From the NCBI GenBank assembly GCA_046313675.1, contig JBKBXU010000082.1, forward strand, positions 1 through 15,201: a stretch of DNA of 15,201 nucleotides. Direction: 5' to 3'. Each line of letters starts with the position of its first letter. The first letter of the stretch is position 1. Made by a program: the position numbers and the translations under genes. This DNA is from JBKBXU01 sp046313675 (lineage in GTDB: Bacteria; Bacteroidota; Bacteroidia; Cytophagales; Cytophagaceae). Shown in pieces: positions 1 through 7,429 of this stretch. Under the pieces are notes generated by a model. It had not been told where the DNA came from. It made no database searches and saw only the letters and a program-made list of their open reading frames with translations.

Positions 1-1
1 T

Positions 2-283
2 TTGGATATGAATACAGAGGGCCAGAATATCCTTAGTTTTAGTATTTATCCCAATCCGAATGATGGCGTTTTTAATGCGGATGTAAGACTGAATACCCTA
101 CAGGATGTACTGTTTAGCGTCTATGATATTCAGGGCAATCTCATCAGGAGATTTGAAAAAAGCAATCAGGATTTTTATAGCGAAAATATTTCCTTTACAA
201 GTTTTGAAAGAAGGTCGGGTTTATACCTTATCCGCGTGGAAACTAAGAATGAAAGTAAAACGCTGAGGTTTACTGTCAGATAG
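2..283 (+). CDS. C-terminal end of a secreted protein with type A T9SS sorting domain (5' truncated by window edge)
   Basis: Only the last ~93 codons are present. The frame is open to the left edge, so the gene starts outside the window and its enzymatic or adhesive part cannot be seen. The visible part matches the Por-type (type A) secretion sorting domain: the opening block FSIYPNPNDGVF, the central VYDIQGNLIRRF strand, then SGLYLIRVET and a final KTLRFTVR strand before the TAG stop. In this family the ~80-residue domain directs export across the outer membrane by the type IX system and is then removed, with the cargo anchored or released at the cell surface. The next gene starts 105 bp downstream and carries the other sorting class (type B), so this need not be the same transcript. 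I am confident of the domain; the identity of the cargo is unknown. Confidence 0.88.
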   Translation: MDMNTEGQNILSFSIYPNPNDGVFNADVRLNTLQDVLFSVYDIQGNLIRRFEKSNQDFYSENISFTSFERRSGLYLIRVETKNESKTLRFTVR

Positions 284-287
284 TATG

Positions 288-309
288 CTTTTAGACTTTG
301 GGCTAAAAG
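288..309 (+). terminator. possible weak terminator hairpin after the type A cargo gene
   Basis: A perfect 7-bp inverted repeat (CTTTTAG / CTAAAAG, 8-nt loop) lies 4 nt after the stop codon of the first gene. No T-tract follows, so intrinsic termination is doubtful; it may only be a 3' stabilising stem or chance. Confidence 0.3.
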
Positions 310-388
310 AGGAGATATAGTGACTTAAAAAAAGTAATAATAAATACCCTTGAATTTCAGGATCAGCTAATAATGACTTTTTATCACA

Positions 389-2899
389 GTGAAATTTTTT
401 AAACATACGTTTATATTCTTATTCTGCCTTAACCAATCTTTGTTTGGTCAGCACTTTGAAGAATTGGATCCCGGAACGTTCCTTCCTTTGGGATATAGTG
501 TGTCAAAATGGGGAGATTATGACATGGACGGTCATATGGATCTATTCCTAATGGGAACGGATCACCTGCATAATGATACTTCCATAATCTACAGAAATAA
601 TGGCGATGGCACATTTACCAATATGTTGGTTCCTTTGCCCGGATTGGTTCATGGAGATGCGGCTTGGGGGGATTTTGATAATGATGGCGATCTTGACCTG
701 CTGATTTCCGGAAGGTATGGTAACACCAGAATCACGCGTCTATACAGGAACGATGGCAATAATATATTTACTCCAACCGAACATGAATTCCCCGGCGTCA
801 GCTTTGGAAAGGTTAATTTCCATGATTATAACAAGGATGGAAAGCTGGACATACTTATTGCCGGATTGAATAATTATAATGAAAAAATTTGCAAGATATA
901 CCAGAATAATAATGGCAATTATATTTCCGATTTAAGCATTCAATTGCCGGGTATAAGTCATGGAGCGGTTCTTTGGGGGGATTTTGATAAAGATGGCCTG
1001 GATGATTTATTACTTTCAGGTGCTGACAATTCAAATAATAAAATTACCCGTTTATACAAAAATAATGGCAACCGGAGCTTTACAGAAATTTCAATTCCCG
1101 GATTACCCGGATTGTCTTCCGGTTCAGCATCCTGGGGTGATTATGATAATGATGGCAAGCCGGATCTGCTTATTGCAGGAGCTGACCGAAACGGTAACAA
1201 TATATGCCGTATATACCGGAATAACGGAGGTAACAGCTTTACACGATTAACAACAGGAATATTTCCCGGTGTTACTTCCTGTACAGTAAGTTGGGGAGAT
1301 TTTGATAACGACGGACTTTCTGATGTTCTGATAAACGGGCACAATGGTACGATGCCGGTGACAAAAATGTACCGAAACAACGGTAACGATACCTTTGGCG
1401 AACTTTCCGATGTGCAGTCTGGTTTGCCCGCAACTTTTTCAGGCATTTCTTCTTGGGCAGATGTTGACAACGACGGCAGTTTGGATATTTTCATCAGTGG
1501 TTTTGCTACGCAGGGACTCGTTTCCGGAGTCTTTCGCAATACAACTATTTATTCCAACCAGGCACCTTCGATTCCGGAAGGTTTAAGTGCTTTAAGCGAT
1601 GATGACAAAGTATATTTAAAATGGCACACTGCTTCTGATGACCATACCCCTTCAAAAGCTATTACATATAATTTATGGATAGGGACAATGGATGATGCAA
1701 TGGATGTCGCATCACCACATGCCAATATGTCCAATGGGAAAAGGTTTTTGCCCGGACCGGGAAATGGGGTATCTGATACGGTCTTTTTCCTTCAACACCT
1801 TCCGCAGGGAAAATATTATTGGAGCGTACAGGCTATAGACAACTCGGGGAAAGCGTCAGCATTTTCCCCATCTCAATCCTTTTCTATTTGCCGGAAGTTT
1901 AGCCTTGGAAATGATACCATAGTATGTTTTAGAGACAGCATCGTATTAAATGCCGGAGCAGAAGGTGAAATCGTAAACTGGTTTAATTCCGGGGGAGCAG
2001 GTATTATTGCCCATAACGAGCGATCCATAAAAACTGAAATAATAAAAACAGATACTATATGGGCTAATATTATAAACACTACTGCAGGCTGTTCCACCTT
2101 TGATACCATTATAGTTCAGGCCAATCCGGTTTCTATAATAGACGCAGGTAAAGATACTTCGGTATGCTTGAATGAGAAAATTACCCTGGGAGGTTCTCCT
2201 GTAGCTGTCGGGGCATTGCTTCCTTATACTTATCGATGGTCACCCGGTTATCTGTTATCGGACTCTATTCTGGCAAATCCCGAAGTTTATGGGGAAGAGC
2301 CGGCAACTTTCCGTCTTATTGTAAAAGTCGGAAACTGTAAAGCGGATACTGCTTTTGTAAAACTTTCCATAAATCCCCTTCCTGAGGTTGGTACAATCAA
2401 GGATACAAGCATAGGAAGGGGTGAGTCTGTTGAGCTTCACGCTTATGGAGCTGATTTTTACGCATGGAGTCCGGCAATAGGCCTATCAGATCCATACATC
2501 CCTAACCCGATAGCGGCTCCGGAAGAAAGTATTCAATATATTCTTACAGGTACGAATATCAATGGTTGCCGCGATACTGCTTCAGTCAAAATTTATGTAA
2601 AAAACAAGCTTTTTATACCTAGCCTTTTTTCTCCTGATGGAGATGGAATTAATGATGAATTTAAGATTTATGGGTCAGGTATTAAAGAGATAACATTCAG
2701 GATATTTAATAGAATGGGGGAGCAGGTATATGTCTGCACAGATCCTGAAGAAATGCTTAACAGGGGCTGGGATGGCAGATATAAAGGCGACCTCCTGTCC
2801 GGACAAAGCTTACTTTGGACTATGGATGGGAAATATTTTGATGGCACAGATATAAAGTTCAACGGACAAAAATCAGGAACTCTGATATTAAAAAGATAG
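389..2899 (+). CDS. secreted FG-GAP/VCBS seven-bladed propeller protein with FnIII-like, Ig/PKD-like and type B T9SS sorting domain
   Basis: 836 residues. The start is a GTG; the nearest upstream ATG (373) is out of frame, and this start gives a clean signal peptide (residues 1 to ~20, ending ...SLFGQ). Seven FG-GAP/VCBS units follow at residues 41, 93, 144, 196, 249, 302 and 356. They are spaced 51-54 residues apart, and most have the form WGDxDxDG, the calcium-binding DxDxDG loop of integrin-like beta-propellers, so seven blades probably close one propeller. Residues ~391-500 look like an FnIII domain (PSIPEGLSA ... YYWSVQAID). Residues ~501-740 hold three Ig/PKD-like segments, two opening with a GxDTxVC-type motif. 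Residues ~741-836 match the gliding-motility-associated C-terminal domain (SPDGDGINDEF, IFNRMGEQVY, WDG), a type B T9SS signal. Likely a large surface protein for adhesion or glycan binding; its ligand is unknown. The PorP-like gene starts 24 bp later, probably in one operon. Confidence 0.92.
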   Translation: MKFFKHTFIFLFCLNQSLFGQHFEELDPGTFLPLGYSVSKWGDYDMDGHMDLFLMGTDHLHNDTSIIYRNNGDGTFTNMLVPLPGLVHGDAAWGDFDNDGDLDLLISGRYGNTRITRLYRNDGNNIFTPTEHEFPGVSFGKVNFHDYNKDGKLDILIAGLNNYNEKICKIYQNNNGNYISDLSIQLPGISHGAVLWGDFDKDGLDDLLLSGADNSNNKITRLYKNNGNRSFTEISIPGLPGLSSGSASWGDYDNDGKPDLLIAGADRNGNNICRIYRNNGGNSFTRLTTGIFPGVTSCTVSWGDFDNDGLSDVLINGHNGTMPVTKMYRNNGNDTFGELSDVQSGLPATFSGISSWADVDNDGSLDIFISGFATQGLVSGVFRNTTIYSNQAPSIPEGLSALSDDDKVYLKWHTASDDHTPSKAITYNLWIGTMDDAMDVASPHANMSNGKRFLPGPGNGVSDTVFFLQHLPQGKYYWSVQAIDNSGKASAFSPSQSFSICRKFSLGNDTIVCFRDSIVLNAGAEGEIVNWFNSGGAGIIAHNERSIKTEIIKTDTIWANIINTTAGCSTFDTIIVQANPVSIIDAGKDTSVCLNEKITLGGSPVAVGALLPYTYRWSPGYLLSDSILANPEVYGEEPATFRLIVKVGNCKADTAFVKLSINPLPEVGTIKDTSIGRGESVELHAYGADFYAWSPAIGLSDPYIPNPIAAPEESIQYILTGTNINGCRDTASVKIYVKNKLFIPSLFSPDGDGINDEFKIYGSGIKEITFRIFNRMGEQVYVCTDPEEMLNRGWDGRYKGDLLSGQSLLWTMDGKYFDGTDIKFNGQKSGTLILKR

Positions 2900-2923
2900 C
2901 ACCCTGCCCAACAACAGTTTGAA

Positions 2924-4351
2924 ATGAATAAAACCTTACTTATATCACTGGTCATCCTTTTTTGCAGATTTAGCCTGCCGGCTCAGAATGTACTATTTAC
3001 CCAATATCAGTATGCTCCTGCCCTGATTAATCCGGCGTCTGTAGGAATGTCATCTGATATTCAGTTTTATCTCAACTACAGGAGTCAGTTGCGCAGTATG
3101 GATAACCACATCAAAACTCCTGCATTTACAGGAATCCTTCCGGTGATTGATAAATCAAACAACAGAAGAGGGGGGATAGGATTTACGGCGATTTCGGATC
3201 AATCAGGAACGTATTCTTATTACCGCAACAGCGGAGCAATGGTTAGTTTAGCCTATGATTTTAATATAGGGAGAACGTCACATGTTAGCTTTGGGATGGG
3301 AGGGGCCTGGTTTCAAAGAAGTTTAACAGCAGGTGAGTTTACAACCGGCAGTCAATATGAGCAAAATATGGGTTATAATCCAAACCTTCCTACAGGCGAA
3401 ACCGGTGATTATTTCAGTATTAGCTATTTTGATTATAATGCGGGAGCCATGTATTATGCCACAGATCCGGAAACCTCCAGGAATAAATATTATGTAGGGG
3501 TATCTGCCTATCACCTTAATAGGGCCAATATTGACTTTGGAAGCGACAGTCGTATGCCCATAAATTTTATTGGTACAGCCGGAATCATGCTATTGAATAA
3601 ACCGGAGTTTTCAATTGTTCCCGAAGCTCTGGTCTTAAAGAATAATACCATGCATAATTTGATTGGTGGTGTTCGGTTTCAATATTATGCAGGAGCTAAA
3701 GGAAAGGCTAAGTTTGCAGAAGATATTATTCTGTCCATAACACCCAGATACAGGGTAAACCAGGCCGCAAGCTTAGCGATCGAGTTGCAAAAAGCGTTCC
3801 TGACCCTTGGGTTTGCCTATGAAATTAATACTTCCAAGGTCGCCTCTTATACGGCCCATAGAGGAGCCACAGAAGTCATGGTGGCATTAAAAATTCCGGT
3901 GAAAAAGAATAAGCAACCTCCTGTTTCGGAATACTCCGTGGGTGAGGCACGGATATTTGTGACAAAAACAAGTGCTGAAAGTACCGAATATCCTGAAGAA
4001 ACGGGAAATTATTTGTTCAATCTTAAGGAAGTTGTGTTTTTTGAATTTAATGAAAGCGCTATTCAAGATGATGCCAAAGAACAGCTTCAGCAAATTGCGG
4101 ATCTGTTAAAAGGGAATAAAGCATTGAAAATAAATATAATTGGTCATTCAGATAATCTCGGTACAGAAGAAGCAAATACTAGAATTTCCGAAGATAGAGC
4201 AGAGTCTGTAGCCAAATTTCTTGAGTTAAATGGCATTAGTCGTGATCGAATGACAATAGTAGGGAAAGGAAGTAAGGAGCCTGTAAGTTCAAACCGGTCA
4301 GAGTCCGGAAGGACACAAAACAGAAGAGTAGAATTTCAAATTTACAAATAA
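2924..4351 (+). CDS. PorP/SprF-family outer-membrane protein fused to a C-terminal OmpA peptidoglycan-binding domain
   Basis: 475 residues with a signal peptide (1 to ~20, ending SLPAQ). Residues ~21-325 match the PorP/SprF family: the diagnostic early block QYQYAPALINPASVGM, NYRSQL, then alternating strands typical of a small outer-membrane barrel. After a ~35-residue linker, residues ~365-475 form an OmpA-like domain (VVFFEFNESAIQDDA, IIGHSDNLGTEEAN, RAESVAKFLELNGI, RTQNRRVEF). D410 and R425 lie 15 residues apart, the spacing of the OmpA diaminopimelate-binding Asp/Arg pair, so peptidoglycan binding looks intact. SprF-type proteins are needed for secretion of adjacent type B cargo, and the immediately upstream gene encodes such a cargo. 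Inference: a dedicated translocon or anchor partner of that propeller protein, tied to the cell wall by its own OmpA domain. The usual PorP is ~300 residues, so the fusion is a clear extension. Confidence 0.92.
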   Translation: MNKTLLISLVILFCRFSLPAQNVLFTQYQYAPALINPASVGMSSDIQFYLNYRSQLRSMDNHIKTPAFTGILPVIDKSNNRRGGIGFTAISDQSGTYSYYRNSGAMVSLAYDFNIGRTSHVSFGMGGAWFQRSLTAGEFTTGSQYEQNMGYNPNLPTGETGDYFSISYFDYNAGAMYYATDPETSRNKYYVGVSAYHLNRANIDFGSDSRMPINFIGTAGIMLLNKPEFSIVPEALVLKNNTMHNLIGGVRFQYYAGAKGKAKFAEDIILSITPRYRVNQAASLAIELQKAFLTLGFAYEINTSKVASYTAHRGATEVMVALKIPVKKNKQPPVSEYSVGEARIFVTKTSAESTEYPEETGNYLFNLKEVVFFEFNESAIQDDAKEQLQQIADLLKGNKALKINIIGHSDNLGTEEANTRISEDRAESVAKFLELNGISRDRMTIVGKGSKEPVSSNRSESGRTQNRRVEFQIYK

Positions 4352-4395
4352 GCAAGAGAATTAATTTTTAATAAACCTTACTCTAGTCAAGTTTA

Positions 4396-6078
4396 ATGCA
4401 ATATATCAAGTCCATATCGTTTGCGTGGGCATTACTTTTTTGTTCGTTTTATATAGGTGCTCAGGATCTTAGCAATATTGTAGAAGAAGAGGATCCTATA
4501 AAAGTAAGTGGTGGGCTTGGCATAACCAATATATTATACGGAGCAACAGGCATAGAATCAAGAAGGGATCCGTGGAGCTATTTTGTTTCAGGAACAGTTA
4601 ATATTGATATATATGGCTTATCGCTACCCTTCTCAGGAACGTATAGTAATCAACAAGGGAATTTTGTCCAGCCATTTAACCAGTATGGAGTTTCGCCCAA
4701 ATATAAATCCCTAACAGGCCACATTGGTTATCGTAGTATGACTTTTTCGCCCTATACACTTGCAGGGCATATATTTTTAGGAGCTGGTGTGGACTATAAT
4801 CCAGGCATATTTAGAATTTCTGCTATGTATGGCAGGCTTAACAAAGCTACTCCGGAAGATACACTCATGGTAGGGCCCTCACATCCGTTTTACAGAAGAA
4901 TGGGCTATGGCTTGAAAGTGGGCGTGGGAAGTGATGGGAATGCGATAGATTTGATCATTTTCAGAGCTAAAGATGATGTGCTTTCGCTCCCATTTAATCC
5001 GGAAGGACTTTCTCCAGAAGAAAATCTTGTAATTGGCCTTACAGCCCGAAAAGTGTTATATAAAAAAGTCTCAATGGGATTTGATGTTGGATCGTCAGCC
5101 TATACGAGAGATGTTCATACGGAGAAAATTTCTGATGGCGGCGGAGGCATATTCTACGGCAGTGGAATAATGAATCGGTATGCGTCCAGTACCCATCAAA
5201 ACGCATTGAAAGGTGATATTACCTACAATGCAAATAGGTACGACCTTCAATTTGCCTACGAAAGAATTGATCCCGGATACAGAACTTTGGGGGCTTATTT
5301 TTTTAATAATGATATGGAGAATATTACCGTTGGTGCATCATCACGGATATTAAAAGATAAAATGAATTTTTCGGTAAATGTAGGAACTCAAAGAAACAAC
5401 CTTGATCAGATGCAGATGAATACCATGCGTAGAATGATTGGTTCGGTAAATATAAGTTATATGCCTGTAGACAAAGTAAATATGGATTTAAGTTACTCTA
5501 ATTTTACAAATAACTCACGAATTGAACAGAGGTTTGATCCTTTATTGGAAATGGACTCACTGGATTATTACCAGGTGACCCAAAGTGCGAATGGAGGTAT
5601 TTCTTATAATTTTGGTAATAAAGAAAAAAGACAGGGAGTCTCAGTAAATGGTGCTTATCAAATTGCCAATGATAATCTTACCAGAGAAGTTTCAGGAGAT
5701 AATAAATTTTATAACGCCAGTCTTGCCTATCGGTATAGTTTGACTCCTATTAGCTTAACTTTAAGTACAGGTTTAAATTTCAATCAAACAGATATGATGG
5801 AAACCAGTAACCGAATGATTGGCCCAATGGTTTCGCTGAGCAAAGCTTTATTTAATAAACAGGTTAAGTCAATCCTTGGAGGTTCCTGGAATAATTCGTA
5901 TACAGGGAGTGAACTTACCGGAAGAATAATAAATGTCAGGTGGTCAAATGCCTACATTTATAAGAAAATGCATAATCTTACTATGAGCTTCATCCTTGTA
6001 AACCGATATAATAGAAAAGCTACGGTAGCTTCATTCAATGAATTTACAGGTACTATTGGTTATGCTTATAATTTTTAG
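4396..6078 (+). CDS. putative outer-membrane beta-barrel protein, function unknown
   Basis: 560 residues. Residues 1 to ~22 are a signal peptide (hydrophobic AWALLFCSFYIG, cleavage near GAQ). The mature chain is rich in Tyr, Phe, Asn, Gly and alternating hydrophobic/polar stretches (for example YDLQFAYERIDPGYRTLGAY and NVNIS/MDLSYSNF-type strands), has no cytoplasmic-type domain and ends in phenylalanine (GTIGYAYNF), as expected for a substrate of the outer-membrane assembly machinery. These traits support a 14-22-strand barrel but I do not recognise a named family. No plug or carboxypeptidase-like domain of a TonB receptor is evident. It starts 44 bp after the PorP-OmpA gene, on the same strand, and the terminators come only after it, so it is probably the last gene of the cargo/PorP operon. 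A role in secretion or surface display of the propeller protein is inferred from position only. Confidence 0.72.
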   Translation: MQYIKSISFAWALLFCSFYIGAQDLSNIVEEEDPIKVSGGLGITNILYGATGIESRRDPWSYFVSGTVNIDIYGLSLPFSGTYSNQQGNFVQPFNQYGVSPKYKSLTGHIGYRSMTFSPYTLAGHIFLGAGVDYNPGIFRISAMYGRLNKATPEDTLMVGPSHPFYRRMGYGLKVGVGSDGNAIDLIIFRAKDDVLSLPFNPEGLSPEENLVIGLTARKVLYKKVSMGFDVGSSAYTRDVHTEKISDGGGGIFYGSGIMNRYASSTHQNALKGDITYNANRYDLQFAYERIDPGYRTLGAYFFNNDMENITVGASSRILKDKMNFSVNVGTQRNNLDQMQMNTMRRMIGSVNISYMPVDKVNMDLSYSNFTNNSRIEQRFDPLLEMDSLDYYQVTQSANGGISYNFGNKEKRQGVSVNGAYQIANDNLTREVSGDNKFYNASLAYRYSLTPISLTLSTGLNFNQTDMMETSNRMIGPMVSLSKALFNKQVKSILGGSWNNSYTGSELTGRIINVRWSNAYIYKKMHNLTMSFILVNRYNRKATVASFNEFTGTIGYAYNF

Positions 6079-6144
6079 CCGAGCTACAAGCTTAGTAATA
6101 GAATTATAAAACTAAACCACCAACATTCTGCAAAAAATAAAAAA

Positions 6145-6183
6145 GGCACGAGCTAAAAGCATCGCGCCAGTTTTTAATTTTTT
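6145..6183 (+). terminator. intrinsic terminator of the cargo/PorP/barrel operon
   Basis: An imperfect GC-rich hairpin (GGCaCGA-GC, loop TAAAA, GC-a-TCGcGCC; one A/C mismatch and one bulged A) is followed directly by AGTTTTTAATTTTTT. It stands 66 bp after the barrel stop codon. An A-rich run just upstream could let it act in both directions. Confidence 0.65.
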
Positions 6184-6187
6184 ATCC

Positions 6188-6230
6188 AAGGCATTTTCTT
6201 AATTTCCTTAATGCCTTAATGGTTTTTTTT
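6188..6230 (+). terminator. second, back-up terminator-like hairpin
   Basis: A perfect 8-bp inverted repeat (AAGGCATT / AATGCCTT, 14-nt loop) is followed within 5 nt by eight consecutive T. The long loop and modest GC make it weaker than the hairpin just upstream; together they look like a tandem terminator. Confidence 0.5.
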
Positions 6231-6266
6231 AACGTCAAGAATTTTACGGTAGTTTGTCTTTAATAA

Positions 6267-6401
6267 CTTCGCACGAGAGGTGACTGGTATCAGGAGTTGG
6301 CATTAGCTGACGAGACAATAGATCGTGGGAAAAGAAAAAAACTTTCAAAGGAGGAAATGGAGTCAATTGTAGAAAAACTTAAAATAATCGCCAATAAATA
6401 G
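6267..6401 (+). pseudogene. orphan 3' end of a gene (unidentified), or a very short gene with a non-ATG start
   Basis: A 44-codon open frame reads LRTRGDWYQELALADETI, then a basic RGKRKK, then an amphipathic helix (LSKEEMESIVEKLKIIANK) and a TAG stop. It is bounded upstream by a TAA at 6264-6266 and has no ATG before codon 31 (6357). The composition (Trp, Tyr, alternating charged/hydrophobic helix) looks coding, and a terminator-like hairpin begins 2 nt after the stop, as for a real gene end. In-frame starts would be the TTG at 6294, directly abutting an AGGAG, or the ATG at 6357 (14 codons) with an AAGGAGG upstream that may only be the KEE codons. I cannot name the family. Most likely it is the residue of a gene whose 5' part was deleted; a real ~35-residue protein is the alternative. 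Confidence 0.4.
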
Positions 6402-6402
6402 T

Positions 6403-6425
6403 GAGAGAAGGCCAGGCCTCCTCTC
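6403..6425. terminator. hairpin shared by the remnant ORF and the dodecin gene
   Basis: An inverted repeat GAGAG-a-AGG / CCT-c-CTCTC with a 5-nt loop sits between the TAG at 6399-6401 and the dodecin stop at 6432. The + side is followed by AATTTATTATT, which is T-rich but not a strong tract. Probably a bidirectional terminator of moderate strength. Confidence 0.45.
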
Positions 6426-6431
6426 AATTTA

Positions 6432-6644
6432 TTATTCTACCAATGCATCTTCGTAAAATGTAATTTTGGCATTTATTCCATAAGAAACGATCTTGTTGTT
6501 TTCAACTTTCCCGTTCATTTCTTTAATGTAAATGGATTTTACCTGACCACCGGTTTTTGAAGCTTCATTAACAGCATTTTGTGCGGCTTCATCAAAACTT
6601 TTATCTGAAGTCGCTATTACCTCTACAACCTTCACTATGCTCAT
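6432..6644 (-). CDS. dodecin family protein
   Basis: 70 residues, the usual length. The pattern KVVEVIATSDKSFDEAAQNA (residues ~5-24), then NEASKT and SIYIKEMNGKVENNKI, and a final strand AKITFYED follow the dodecin fold (beta-alpha-beta-beta). Dodecins are cytoplasmic dodecamers that store flavins and in some cases coenzyme A. The tryptophan that stacks on the isoalloxazine ring in characterised flavin-binding dodecins is absent; the protein has no Trp at all, with Ser-Ile-Tyr around that position. The fold call is firm but flavin storage is not assured. A strong AGGAGG lies 5 nt before the ATG. The gene lies 37 bp downstream of the hydrolase gene on the same strand and could be co-transcribed, although the good ribosome site suggests high independent expression. 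Confidence 0.9.
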   Translation of the reverse strand: MSIVKVVEVIATSDKSFDEAAQNAVNEASKTGGQVKSIYIKEMNGKVENNKIVSYGINAKITFYEDALVE

Positions 6645-6649
6645 AAATT

Positions 6650-6658
6650 CCTCCTTTT
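6650..6658 (-). promoter_or_regulatory. strong Shine-Dalgarno site of the dodecin gene
   Basis: Read on the - strand, AAAAGGAGG lies 5 nt before the dodecin ATG. Most other genes in this window show little or no purine-rich site at this spacing, as is common in Bacteroidota, so this one stands out and fixes the start. Confidence 0.7.
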
Positions 6659-6681
6659 TATTTTTATATAATTAACCATGC

Positions 6682-7341
6682 TTATTTATGCATAGTTCGG
6701 TTATGTGTTTTCTTATGACTAAGGAGCCATTCATAGATTTCTGTATTATCGTAGGTTTGTGTCCAGGAGTCGTGCCCTGCTTCTGGATAGATTGTCAACT
6801 GGACATCTCCTTCTGCTTTTTTTAATTCATTTACCATATTTTCAGATTCCCATAAAGGCACTATGTAATCTTTGGCGCCATGGAATGCCCAGACCGGAAC
6901 TTCTTTTATTCTATAAGCGTGACTGGGATCTCCTCCACCGCAAACAGGTATAATGGCGGCAAATAAATCGGGATAGTGTCCTGCAAGTGACCATGTACCA
7001 TAACCACCCATACTTATTCCTGTAAGGTATATTTTGTTTTTATCCGGCTGTAAGTTCTTCAGGGTTTCATCAATTAAGTCTTTGAGCTGGCCTACAGACC
7101 AATATTCTGATATCGGACATTGTGGTGACACAGCGATAAAAGGAAAATCCACCCTTTCTTCTATAACTTTAGGGATTCCGTGTTTTTTTAATAGTTCAGG
7201 GTCGTCCCCTCGTTCTCCTGCTCCATGCAGAAAATATATGATCGGAAATTTTCCCGGGTCGTGTGGTGAATATCCTTTAGGCAGGTATAAGAGGTATTTG
7301 AGTCCTGTAGCTGATTTTTTTATTTCTTGTTTATTAATCAT
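6682..7341 (-). CDS. alpha/beta-hydrolase, prolyl oligopeptidase/PHB-depolymerase-like esterase
   Basis: 219 residues, a single alpha/beta-hydrolase domain without a signal peptide, so cytoplasmic. The oxyanion-hole loop is FLHGAGERG (residues ~37-45). The nucleophile elbow G-I-S-M-G places Ser110, the acid is probably Asp158 in HGAKDYIVP, and the base is His190 in PEAGHDSW. The full catalytic triad is therefore present in the right order and spacing. The sequence resembles short dienelactone-hydrolase/PHB-depolymerase-like esterases often annotated as phospholipase/carboxylesterase or prolyl oligopeptidase family. The substrate cannot be deduced. It is transcribed divergently from the SDR gene across an 88-bp intergenic segment (to the preferred SDR start at 7430) and lies upstream of dodecin. 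An 11-codon ATG...TAA frame on the - strand ends 6 nt before its start and is probably incidental. Confidence 0.88.
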   Translation of the reverse strand: MINKQEIKKSATGLKYLLYLPKGYSPHDPGKFPIIYFLHGAGERGDDPELLKKHGIPKVIEERVDFPFIAVSPQCPISEYWSVGQLKDLIDETLKNLQPDKNKIYLTGISMGGYGTWSLAGHYPDLFAAIIPVCGGGDPSHAYRIKEVPVWAFHGAKDYIVPLWESENMVNELKKAEGDVQLTIYPEAGHDSWTQTYDNTEIYEWLLSHKKTHNRTMHK

Positions 7342-7429
7342 ATCCCTTATTTAAATCTATCTGATAAAATAACATTCATAATAGTGTATGGTTATAATCT
7401 TATCAATAAACCGCTTAAATAAATCTCAA

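Larger units (their letters stand above)
6079..6431. other. 353-bp intergenic region with two terminators and a gene remnant
   Basis: No full-length gene lies between the barrel gene and the dodecin gene. The stretch holds two successive hairpin/T-tract structures, then a 44-codon open frame without a normal start (see separate entries), then a hairpin between that frame and the dodecin stop codon. The first ~65 bases (6079-6144) show nothing recognisable. Confidence 0.6.

Noticed and set aside
524..1480. Possible tandem DNA repeat array in the propeller gene
   Set aside because: The ~155-bp periodicity reflects seven diverged protein blades; the DNA copies are not similar enough to be a recent repeat or a CRISPR-like array.
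1141..1539. 132-codon open frame on the - strand
   Set aside because: It is antisense to the FG-GAP repeats, whose regular codon pattern keeps the opposite strand open; no start signal and no family resemblance.
7342..7382. Eleven-codon upstream frame on the - strand before the hydrolase (leader peptide?)
   Set aside because: No attenuator hairpin, no run of a single amino-acid codon and no ribosome site, so chance is the simplest explanation.
7388..7429. Upstream ATG giving a 345-residue SDR protein
   Set aside because: The extra 14 residues (MVIILSINRLNKSQ) precede the usual SDR first strand, and the ATG at 7430 fits the family N-terminus.
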